Shown here piece by piece: positions 7,074-14,364 of a stretch of DNA of 17,776 bases. The notes below the pieces were generated by a model that did no database searches, had not been told where the DNA came from, and saw nothing but the letters and a program-made list of their open reading frames with translations. Location of the stretch: positions 1-17,776 of the forward strand of contig CAZEKX010000039.1 of the NCBI GenBank assembly GCA_964512955.1, read 5' to 3'. Every line of letters starts with the position of its first letter. Within the stretch, counting starts at the first letter, position 1. The position numbers and the translations under genes are program-made. The stretch is from HGM04593 sp964512955 (lineage in GTDB: Bacteria > Bacteroidota > Bacteroidia > Bacteroidales > Bacteroidaceae).

Positions 7074-9272
7074 ATGGAAGAGAAGCAAATAACCGATATA
7101 CAAAGAAGAGTTTCCATTTTATTGCAATCGGAACAATTGAAGAAAGCAATAGATATCCTTGGCGAGGGGATAGACTCCTGTTGCGATTGGGCTTTACGCT
7201 CTCGCTATAGCGAAATTTCTACTGCATACGGTTACTTGCTCGAATACTTCGAGAAGGGGATGTACGACCCCGACCGCCATAGATTACACAAAGAACTGAT
7301 AGGAAAATGTCTTGTTCTAAACGATGAGATAGCCGTATCGCGTATGGCAGAGAAATCGTTTACCGTATATTCACAGTACAAACGTAAGTACAAGAACGAT
7401 ACAGATATTGAGAATCTTAAAAGACGTCTTAGCGAAAACGCAGCAAACATATCGGTTGTAAATTTACTACCCGGAAACGATAACAGCACTACAGAAAAAG
7501 AGTTGCAAGAACAACACGAAAAGATATTGCAAGAAGCATTTTACAGAATATGGTGCAGTACAGGATGGAGACGCAAGGAGAGTGATGAGATTATAGAACT
7601 GCTCACTGATGACGAGATTGACGTAAACGACAGAGCAACACTTGTTGGCGCATTGTTATTGGGAGTATTGAAATGTTTTGAACCGGTAAAGATTATAACA
7701 CTATGTCGTTTGGTTAAACATAAGGAGTCGGAGATTGCGACACGTTCGCTGACCGGACTACTTGTTGCCATACTTGCAAACAGAGAGACAATAAAATTTC
7801 ACCACGAGATTATAACTGCACTCCAAACATTAAAAGAGGATAGTACTGTAACAAAACGCATTGCAACAATACAGATACAGTTATTGCGGTGCAGAGAGAC
7901 ACAAAAGATTGACCGCAAGATGCGTGAAGAGATTATCCCTGCCATGATGAAAAACCCCAATTTGGGAGATGCAAAGATGGGAGTGGATATTATGAAGGAG
8001 TTGGAAGAGAACGACCAGAACCCGGAATGGAAAGCATGGATTGAGAAAGACAAGATAAAAGATAAGTTAGAGGAGATGACCAAATGGCAAATAGAGGGTG
8101 CCGATGTGTATATGAGTACATTCTCGCAACTCAAACGTTTCCCATTCTTTTCGGAAATATGCAATTGGTTACGTCCGTTCGATATGAATGCGCCACAGGT
8201 ATCAGAAATAATGCCACGCAACAGTTTTGGCAATAAGAGTATTCTAAATGCCATCTGCTCATCGCGTTTCTTTTGCAATAGCGATAAATATTCATTCTGT
8301 TTTACATTCAAACAAGTTCCACAAGAACAACGGGACATGCTAATGCAGCAAATGACAGGAGAGAACGAAGGTGAGAGTATTGATAATAACATTGTTATTC
8401 CTAAGGAGAAAGTTGCAGAACAACAGAGCAATCAATACATACAAGACCTGTATCGTTTCTTCAAAATTTCGGACTACCGTAAAGATTTTATCGACCCATT
8501 CACTCTACCACTGAATATTGTTGAAAGTTCTGCCGTATCGTTCCTAATCGATGACAGTAAAGATTTAATACATATTTTCAATTATTTAATAGATAAGGAG
8601 TATTACAGTGAAGCATATAATATTGGTAAAAAATGCGAAATCAATTGTACGCCCGACGAATGTGATGCACTCTTCTATCAAAAAATGGGATATACACTCC
8701 AGAAACAGGGAGAATACAAAAAATCTATCGATTACTACACTAAAGCAGATATCATAAAGCCCGATACGTTATGGACGGTACGACATATAGCACAGTGCTA
8801 TCGCCTGCAAGGAGAGTTGAACAATGCATTACACTATTACGAAGTAGCAGAAAAACTTGCACCCGAAAGCAATTCTATCCTCATGCAAACAGGTGAGTGC
8901 CTTACCATGCAAAAGAGATACGATGAGGCATTTACACGTTTCTTTAAAGTAGAATATGCCGACCCACAATCGATAAGGGCATGGCGTGCCATAGCATGGT
9001 GTTCACTACTCGTTAGCAAAGACGAACAGGCACGACACTACTACGAGAAAATACTTTCCTCACCAAAAGTTACAGGTGAAGATATTCTAAATGCTGCACA
9101 TGTGGAATTTATAAACAATAACCTCTCACAAGCAATTTCACTATATAGAAAAGCAAAAGAGAAGAGTGAAAACAAAGATATAACACAACTTATTCTAAGC
9201 GACAAAGAGACACTGCTGCTACGTGGCATCGATGAAAACGATATTACCCTGTTGTGCGATATCTTAAGTTAA
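7074..9272 (+). CDS. Large cytoplasmic tetratricopeptide-repeat protein
   Basis: A complete 732-residue protein without signal peptide or membrane segment. About five TPR units occupy the C-terminal third, at roughly 531-564, 565-598, 599-632, 633-666 and 669-700; the pattern is clear in GYTLQKQGEYKKSIDYYTKA and in CYRLQGELNNALHYYEVAEK. The N-terminal two thirds are helical and not recognisable. They include a degenerate repeat-like start (AIDILGEGID, 25-34), a charged stretch near 100-150, a segment at 385-415 with many aromatic and Cys residues (RFFCNSDKYSFCF), and an acidic linker near 429-440. TPRs bind proteins, so a scaffold or complex-assembly role is likely, but no partner is visible. 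It follows pgk in the same direction, 106 bp from the pgk stop. Confidence 0.9.
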   Translation: MEEKQITDIQRRVSILLQSEQLKKAIDILGEGIDSCCDWALRSRYSEISTAYGYLLEYFEKGMYDPDRHRLHKELIGKCLVLNDEIAVSRMAEKSFTVYSQYKRKYKNDTDIENLKRRLSENAANISVVNLLPGNDNSTTEKELQEQHEKILQEAFYRIWCSTGWRRKESDEIIELLTDDEIDVNDRATLVGALLLGVLKCFEPVKIITLCRLVKHKESEIATRSLTGLLVAILANRETIKFHHEIITALQTLKEDSTVTKRIATIQIQLLRCRETQKIDRKMREEIIPAMMKNPNLGDAKMGVDIMKELEENDQNPEWKAWIEKDKIKDKLEEMTKWQIEGADVYMSTFSQLKRFPFFSEICNWLRPFDMNAPQVSEIMPRNSFGNKSILNAICSSRFFCNSDKYSFCFTFKQVPQEQRDMLMQQMTGENEGESIDNNIVIPKEKVAEQQSNQYIQDLYRFFKISDYRKDFIDPFTLPLNIVESSAVSFLIDDSKDLIHIFNYLIDKEYYSEAYNIGKKCEINCTPDECDALFYQKMGYTLQKQGEYKKSIDYYTKADIIKPDTLWTVRHIAQCYRLQGELNNALHYYEVAEKLAPESNSILMQTGECLTMQKRYDEAFTRFFKVEYADPQSIRAWRAIAWCSLLVSKDEQARHYYEKILSSPKVTGEDILNAAHVEFINNNLSQAISLYRKAKEKSENKDITQLILSDKETLLLRGIDENDITLLCDILS

Positions 9273-9314
9273 TTAAAAAACGCATGTAAGAATTCTTACA
9301 TGCGTTTTTTAATT
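9271..9314. terminator. Bidirectional terminator, 44-bp perfect palindrome
   Basis: The 22 bases 9271-9292 are exactly complementary to 9293-9314, with no spacer. The core CGCATGTAAGAA is flanked by A6 on one side and T6 on the other, so either strand yields a GC-containing stem followed by a U tract. It sits between the convergent TPR and maeB genes (stops at 9272 and 9323) and overlaps the last bases of the TPR stop codon. It would end transcription from both sides. Confidence 0.88.
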
Positions 9315-9322
9315 CATTTTTG

Positions 9323-11599
9323 TTACTTATTGTTTACCATTGCATCTATTACTGCTACTGCTGTAACATTAAGAATTTCCTGTACCGAACTTTCAAAATC
9401 AATAAAATGGATTGGTTTATTCAAGCCAACCTGGATAGGTCCTATGATTTCTGTATCGGGACTGAGTGCCTGTATCATCTTATATGATGAGTTTGCTGCA
9501 CCCAAACTTGGGAATATCAGTGTATTCACCTCTTTCCCTTTAAGTTTTGTGAATGGATATTTTGTATCGCGCAATTCCGAATTTATAGCAACATTCACTT
9601 GCATTTCGCCATCGATACTCCAATCGGGATATTCACGATGTAAACGCGCAACAGCATCATGAACAGATTCGGCACTACCGCCTTTATCGGTTCCGAAGTT
9701 TGAATATGAAACCATTGCCATAACCGGCTCATGGTTAAAGAAGTGAACAGCCTTTTCGCAAAGACGTGCAATATCCACCAATGCATCTGTGTCGGGATGA
9801 CGATTTATTAAAGTGTCGGCTACAAAATATGTTCCCTTCTTTGAGTTAAGAATATGCATTGTACCAAAATGTGAGAAACCCTCTTGCACACCGATAACCT
9901 CTTTAGCAACCTTTATGGTATTGGAATATTTGGTATAAAGACCTGTTACAAAGGCATCGGCATCACCTGTTTCCACCATCATCATACCAAAATAGTTGCG
10001 TTCGAACATCTTATCGTTTGCCTCTTCAAAGGTATACCCCTCGCGCTGACGCTTATCGGTGAGAATACGTGCATAACGTTCACGACGCGATGCTTCGCAG
10101 TCGTGACGCAGGTTCACAACCTCTATTCCGTCGAGACTCAAATCAAGTTCTTTTGCAAGTTTTTCAATACGTTCGTCGTTACCAAGTAATATAGGGTAAC
10201 ACAAACCCTCTTCTTTTGCTCTTACCGCAGCCTTCATCATTGACGGATGAACGCCCTCGGCAAAAACCACACGCTTGGGATTGGAACGTGCTGTATCAAA
10301 TATCTGCTGTGTAAGTTTCGATTCACGTCCCATGAATTCAAGCAGATGTTCTTTGTAGGCATCCCAGTCGGTTATAGTGTTACGCGCCACACCACTTTCT
10401 ATAGCCGCTTTCGCCACAGCAGTAGATACATCGACCAAAAGTCGAGGGTCTACAGGTTTGGGGATAAAATAGTCGCGACCGAAAGATAAGTTACTAACGC
10501 TATACACCTTGTTTACAATCTCGGGGACAGGTTTCTTTGCAAGATCGGCAATTGCATGAACAGCCGCCAACTTCATCTCTTCGTTTATGGCTGTGGCTGC
10601 TGTATCCAAAGCACCACGAAAGATGTATGGGAAACCTATTACATTATTTATTTGATTGGGATAATCGGAACGTCCGGTACTCATAAGCACGTCGGGACGG
10701 CTCTCCATAGCCTCTTCGTATGTAATTTCGGGTTCGGGGTTGGCAAGTGCAAATACGATAGGATCTTTCGCCATTGAACGCACCATATCCTTTGTTAGTA
10801 TTTTACCTTTGGAAAGTCCCAAAAATACATCGGCATCTTTTATAGCCTCGGCAAGAGTATGAACATCGCGTCGTTCTGTTGCAAACTCAACCTTTTCGGG
10901 TGTTAAATCTTTTCTATCACTGCTTAGCACACCTTTACTGTCGAGCATAAGCACATTATCTTTGTTTACACCCAAGGCAATATATAGACGGGCGCACGAA
11001 ATAGCAGCAGCACCTGCTCCATTAACAACAACCTTTACTTTTGTTATATCCTTTCCGTTCACTTCGAGTGCATTAAGCAAACCTGCAGCCGAAATAATTG
11101 CAGTACCATGTTGGTCGTCGTGCATAACAGGAATATCCAACTCCTCTTTCAAGCGACGCTCTATTTCGAAGCACTCAGGTGCCTTTATGTCTTCAAGATT
11201 TATTCCACCGAATGTTGGCGATATAGCCTTTACTGCCTCAACAAATTTGTCGGGGTTACTCTCGTCTACCTCAATATCGAAAACATCTATACCTGCGTAT
11301 ATTTTAAAAAGCAATCCTTTACCCTCCATAACAGGCTTACCGCTTATTGCACCTATATTACCTAAGCCCAATACCGCTGTTCCATTGGATATAACAGCCA
11401 CCAGATTTCCTTTATCGGTATATTTATATGCATTTTGAGGATCGTTCTGAATTTCCAGACATGGCTCTGCCACTCCGGGAGAGTATGCGAGCGATAAATC
11501 GGTTTGAGTAAAATATGGTTTTGTGGGAACAACCTCTATTTTACCCGGGCGCTTCCCTGCGTGATAATTCAACGCATCTTCTTTTGTAATTTTAGCCAT
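9323..11599 (-). CDS. maeB: Malic enzyme with C-terminal phosphotransacetylase domain (MaeB type)
   Basis: A 758-residue protein, the usual MaeB size. It oxidatively decarboxylates malate to pyruvate in the cytoplasm; family members normally use NADP, and cofactor choice cannot be fixed here. The malic-enzyme part (about 1-415) shows DLSLAYSPGVAEPC (34-47) with the catalytic Tyr Y39, MEGKGLLFK with the catalytic Lys K94, metal ligands in EDIKAPE (136-142) and HDDQHGTAI (160-168), and the nucleotide-binding NGAGAAAISCARL (193-205). From about 425 to the end lies a phosphate acetyl/butyryltransferase-like domain starting TARSNPKRVVFAEG. In known MaeB proteins this domain is regulatory, sensing acetyl-CoA. 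It is the last gene of the leftward series, 32 bp after the TIGR02757 gene. Confidence 0.96.
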   Translation of the reverse strand: MAKITKEDALNYHAGKRPGKIEVVPTKPYFTQTDLSLAYSPGVAEPCLEIQNDPQNAYKYTDKGNLVAVISNGTAVLGLGNIGAISGKPVMEGKGLLFKIYAGIDVFDIEVDESNPDKFVEAVKAISPTFGGINLEDIKAPECFEIERRLKEELDIPVMHDDQHGTAIISAAGLLNALEVNGKDITKVKVVVNGAGAAAISCARLYIALGVNKDNVLMLDSKGVLSSDRKDLTPEKVEFATERRDVHTLAEAIKDADVFLGLSKGKILTKDMVRSMAKDPIVFALANPEPEITYEEAMESRPDVLMSTGRSDYPNQINNVIGFPYIFRGALDTAATAINEEMKLAAVHAIADLAKKPVPEIVNKVYSVSNLSFGRDYFIPKPVDPRLLVDVSTAVAKAAIESGVARNTITDWDAYKEHLLEFMGRESKLTQQIFDTARSNPKRVVFAEGVHPSMMKAAVRAKEEGLCYPILLGNDERIEKLAKELDLSLDGIEVVNLRHDCEASRRERYARILTDKRQREGYTFEEANDKMFERNYFGMMMVETGDADAFVTGLYTKYSNTIKVAKEVIGVQEGFSHFGTMHILNSKKGTYFVADTLINRHPDTDALVDIARLCEKAVHFFNHEPVMAMVSYSNFGTDKGGSAESVHDAVARLHREYPDWSIDGEMQVNVAINSELRDTKYPFTKLKGKEVNTLIFPSLGAANSSYKMIQALSPDTEIIGPIQVGLNKPIHFIDFESSVQEILNVTAVAVIDAMVNNK

Positions 11600-11631
11600 A
11601 TATTCAAATTTTATGTTTCGTTCTTAAATAA

Positions 11632-12396
11632 TTATAATTCGTAATTTAAACCACTGACACCTACACCAAAAAGAGCATAATCGTAGCGTACAGGGTCTTC
11701 GGGAGAAAACTCACGCAAACACGCAGTAAGTTCCTCAACAGTTTTTCTATCATTCTGTTTCCGAGTTATAAGTCCTAATTCACGCCCGATACGAGCCACA
11801 TGCACATCGAGTGGTATCATAAGCGACGACTGAGGCACCTCGTTCCAGATACCCAAATCGACAATGCCGTCTTTGCGACACAACCAACGCAACATCATGT
11901 GTAAACGTTTACATGCCGACGCAGGTTTACCTTTATCGGCTATAGGGTTCGATATATGCTTGGTTGATGTTCCTTCATTCGCAGAAGCAAACAACGAACG
12001 TAAACGTGCAATTCCGCTCCATGTATCTACTCCTGTGAACAAACTCTCCATTGTTGCATGCTCCGAGTACATCTTTTGAAGTCCTCGACACAAATATATT
12101 AAATCTCTTGCAAAAAATGTTCTATGTATATTATTATTCTTGTCCAATTCATTCCACATACCACCCATGACAAAGTCGTATGGCTTACCCCCCATTATAT
12201 CGAATAACATTTTTTTGCCGGAACGAATAATCATGGTTCTGTTACCCCATGCGATTACCGAAGCAAGCAAGGCTGCAATCTCCACATCGCGTTGTTCCGA
12301 GAAACTATGCGGGAACTGCACCGGGTCGTTTGCAATAAACTCTTTACAGTTATATTGCAACACTTTTTCGTCCAACAGAACCTTTAATTTATTCAT
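11632..12396 (-). CDS. TIGR02757/DUF2400-family protein, possible HhH-GPD relative
   Basis: A 254-residue cytoplasmic protein of the TIGR02757 (DUF2400) family, whose function I do not know to be established. Family hallmarks visible are VEIAALLASVIAWGNR (38-53), the ACKRLHMMLRWLCR segment (161-174), IPLDVHVARIGRELGL (194-209) and SPEDPVRYDYALFGVG (231-246). The third of these closely resembles the catalytic-Asp motif of endonuclease III (VDTHVxRVxxRIGL), with D197 at the Asp position. No LPGVGxKTA hairpin and no 4Fe-4S cysteines are present. A DNA- or nucleotide-related role is therefore plausible but inferred. It starts 16 bp after the hydroxyacid dehydrogenase gene and ends 32 bp before maeB, so it is probably co-transcribed with both. 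Confidence 0.88.
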   Translation of the reverse strand: MNKLKVLLDEKVLQYNCKEFIANDPVQFPHSFSEQRDVEIAALLASVIAWGNRTMIIRSGKKMLFDIMGGKPYDFVMGGMWNELDKNNNIHRTFFARDLIYLCRGLQKMYSEHATMESLFTGVDTWSGIARLRSLFASANEGTSTKHISNPIADKGKPASACKRLHMMLRWLCRKDGIVDLGIWNEVPQSSLMIPLDVHVARIGRELGLITRKQNDRKTVEELTACLREFSPEDPVRYDYALFGVGVSGLNYEL

Positions 12397-12412
12397 TCAA
12401 TTCGTATTTATA

Positions 12413-13369
12413 TTAATTTACACGTGTAACTCTTCCACCAAAGAAAAAATTACGAATATTGGTTGACGCAAAACGTGCCATTTCGTATCGTCCTTCTACG
12501 GTTTGCGTTCCAACATGAGGTGTAAGCACCGTATTCTCTAACTGAAGAAGTTCTTTACTAACTGTATCGTTGAACTCATACACATCCAAACCTGCGCCTG
12601 CTATTCTATTTTCACGCAGCGCTTTGACAAGAGCATACTCATCGACCAACGGACCACGAGCTGTATTTATAAGAAAAGCATTGGGTTTCATCATAGACAA
12701 ACGCTCTTCGTTAATTATATGATAAGTATCGGATGTTAAAGGTGCATTTAACGATATTACATCACTCGAAGATATTAATTCGTCGAGTAGCATATATTTC
12801 ACATCAAGTTGCTTCTCTTCGTGCAATGGTAATCTGTTGCGATTGTGATATGCAACGTACATACCCGAAGCCTTTGCACGGCGTGCTAAAGCCCTACCAA
12901 TACGCCCCATACCATATATTCCCAGTAATTTTCCTTCTAATGAATACCCAAGATTATTCATTATACCCTTTACATAATTCCCTTTACGCTGTCGCTTGTC
13001 GAAATCTGTTATTCCACGCATCAACGATAGTATCAGGCCCATTGCAATATCTGCCGTAGGTTCTACCACCGGGTCGGGAGTATTTGCAACAACCACGCTG
13101 TGCTTGGTAGCCGCGACAACGTCTATATTATCGAAACCAACTGCATAATTTGCCACAATTTTCAGTTTACTACCGGCATTAAGCAGTTGTTCGTCTACAG
13201 GGAAGTTCCACATAGACAATAATGCATCGTATTCTCCAATGACAGCAAGAACCTCTTCGTAAGTAAAACTTTCAACACCTGCCACAGGCATTGTAACCTC
13301 GAAATCTTTTAATATCTCGCGGTAGAGTTCACCGAAGATATTGTATGTTATCAAAACTTTCGGCTTCAT
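12413..13369 (-). CDS. D-isomer-specific 2-hydroxyacid dehydrogenase
   Basis: An NAD(P)-dependent oxidoreductase of 318 residues, full length for the family, interconverting a 2-oxoacid and a D-2-hydroxyacid. The Rossmann domain carries GIYGMGRIGRALA (150-162). The catalytic set is present: R238 in NTARGPLVDE, E265 in DVYE and H285 in PHVGT. The substrate-side YAVGFDNID (75-83) is typical of the glyoxylate/hydroxypyruvate reductase branch, but phosphoglycerate dehydrogenase-like or other 2-ketoacid substrates cannot be excluded. There is no C-terminal ACT domain, which argues against a classical SerA. It lies 17 bp after dapA and 16 bp before the TIGR02757 gene, consistent with one operon. 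Confidence 0.92.
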   Translation of the reverse strand: MKPKVLITYNIFGELYREILKDFEVTMPVAGVESFTYEEVLAVIGEYDALLSMWNFPVDEQLLNAGSKLKIVANYAVGFDNIDVVAATKHSVVVANTPDPVVEPTADIAMGLILSLMRGITDFDKRQRKGNYVKGIMNNLGYSLEGKLLGIYGMGRIGRALARRAKASGMYVAYHNRNRLPLHEEKQLDVKYMLLDELISSSDVISLNAPLTSDTYHIINEERLSMMKPNAFLINTARGPLVDEYALVKALRENRIAGAGLDVYEFNDTVSKELLQLENTVLTPHVGTQTVEGRYEMARFASTNIRNFFFGGRVTRVN

Positions 13370-13386
13370 CGTTATGTAGGTTATTT

Positions 13387-14289
13387 TTACAAAGAAGCCA
13401 AACTTTCGTCTAGTTTGCGCATTGCAACTAACATTTCATCGGCAACTGCAGAACATACAGGTGCCAATGGCAAACGTAAATTATTTGATATTCTCTTTTG
13501 ATAAGTCATAAGAGATTTTACTCCACCGGGATTTCCGTCGGCAAACAACAGACGATAAACATCGGCAAACAGAGAATTCAATTTGTCTGCTTCGGCATAA
13601 TTACCCTCTTGCAACAAATGTAACATTTGGGTTAGTTCCTTGGGATATGCATTACCAAACACAGTAATGGCACCTACTCCACCCAACTTCATTATATCAC
13701 ATATAAGCCCATCGTCTCCCGAAAGGACATCAAAGCCTTCGGGTGCAGTATCTATAATTTCTTTTATTTGTTGAAGATTTCCCGATGCCTCTTTTATTGC
13801 AACAATATTCTTGCAATCCTGCGCCAAACGTATAACTGTTTGGGGTAACATGTTAACTCCGGTGCGACCGGGAACATTATAGAGATAAATTGGCAGGTCG
13901 GTTGCCTCTGCCACCGCTCTATAATGTCTGTATATACCTTCTTGATTAGGCTTATTATAGTATGGGACAACAGAAAGTATTGCATCGACTCCTGTCAGGT
14001 CTTCATTTTTTATTTCATCGACCAAAGCATGTGTTGAGTTTCCGCCCATTCCAAGCAAAACAGGTATGCGACCGGCAACTTTATTTATGACGCGCTTTCG
14101 TATATTACGTTTTTCCTCTTTTGTTAAAGTTGGAGTTTCTGCTGTTGTACCCAGCACACAAAGGAAGTCGGTGCCACAATCAAGGTGCATTTCAACAAGT
14201 TTTTCTAATGTTGCATAATCCACCTCACCGGCATCTGTAAAAGGCGTGATAAGAGCCACACCCATACCTGTCAATCTTTTTCGCATCAT
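13387..14289 (-). CDS. dapA: 4-hydroxy-tetrahydrodipicolinate synthase
   Basis: TIM-barrel lyase of 300 residues that condenses pyruvate with aspartate semialdehyde, the committed step to diaminopimelate and lysine. Visible active-site parts are GTTAETPTL (47-55), the tyrosine-bearing PYYNKP (109-114), YNVPGRTG (137-144), where the Arg binds the substrate carboxylate, and the Schiff-base Lys K166 in IAIKEASGN. GDDGL and GGVGAITV (191-210) complete the pyruvate pocket. The start could be either of the first two Met codons; the barrel begins at LTGMGVALITPF. A promoter candidate lies just upstream, and three genes follow at 16-32 bp spacing. Confidence 0.97.
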   Translation of the reverse strand: MMRKRLTGMGVALITPFTDAGEVDYATLEKLVEMHLDCGTDFLCVLGTTAETPTLTKEEKRNIRKRVINKVAGRIPVLLGMGGNSTHALVDEIKNEDLTGVDAILSVVPYYNKPNQEGIYRHYRAVAEATDLPIYLYNVPGRTGVNMLPQTVIRLAQDCKNIVAIKEASGNLQQIKEIIDTAPEGFDVLSGDDGLICDIMKLGGVGAITVFGNAYPKELTQMLHLLQEGNYAEADKLNSLFADVYRLLFADGNPGGVKSLMTYQKRISNNLRLPLAPVCSAVADEMLVAMRKLDESLASL

Positions 14290-14317
14290 AAATTACTGTT
14301 TCTTTTCTTAGCGATTA

Positions 14318-14325
14318 CAAAAATA
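14318..14325 (-). promoter_or_regulatory. Candidate -7 element of the dapA operon
   Basis: On the minus strand TATTTTTG (14325-14318) matches TAnnTTTG perfectly, inside the 75-bp gap between ligA and dapA. Transcription would start near 14311, about 20 nt before the dapA ATG. I find no convincing TTTG at the expected -33 distance, and a TATTTTTG can occur by chance in AT-rich DNA. Confidence 0.4.
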
Positions 14326-14364
14326 CATCAAAATATCATAAATACATTATATTTTAACTTATTT

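Noticed and set aside
6469..7149. A 226-codon minus-strand frame antisense to pgk and the start of the TPR gene.
   Set aside because: It runs through the pgk terminator palindrome and opposes the highly conserved 3' part of pgk. No coherent domain is seen.
7799..8431. A 210-codon minus-strand frame antisense to the TPR gene.
   Set aside because: It is a Ser/Ile/Phe-rich shadow of a Lys/Glu-rich sense protein, with no promoter or recognisable domain.
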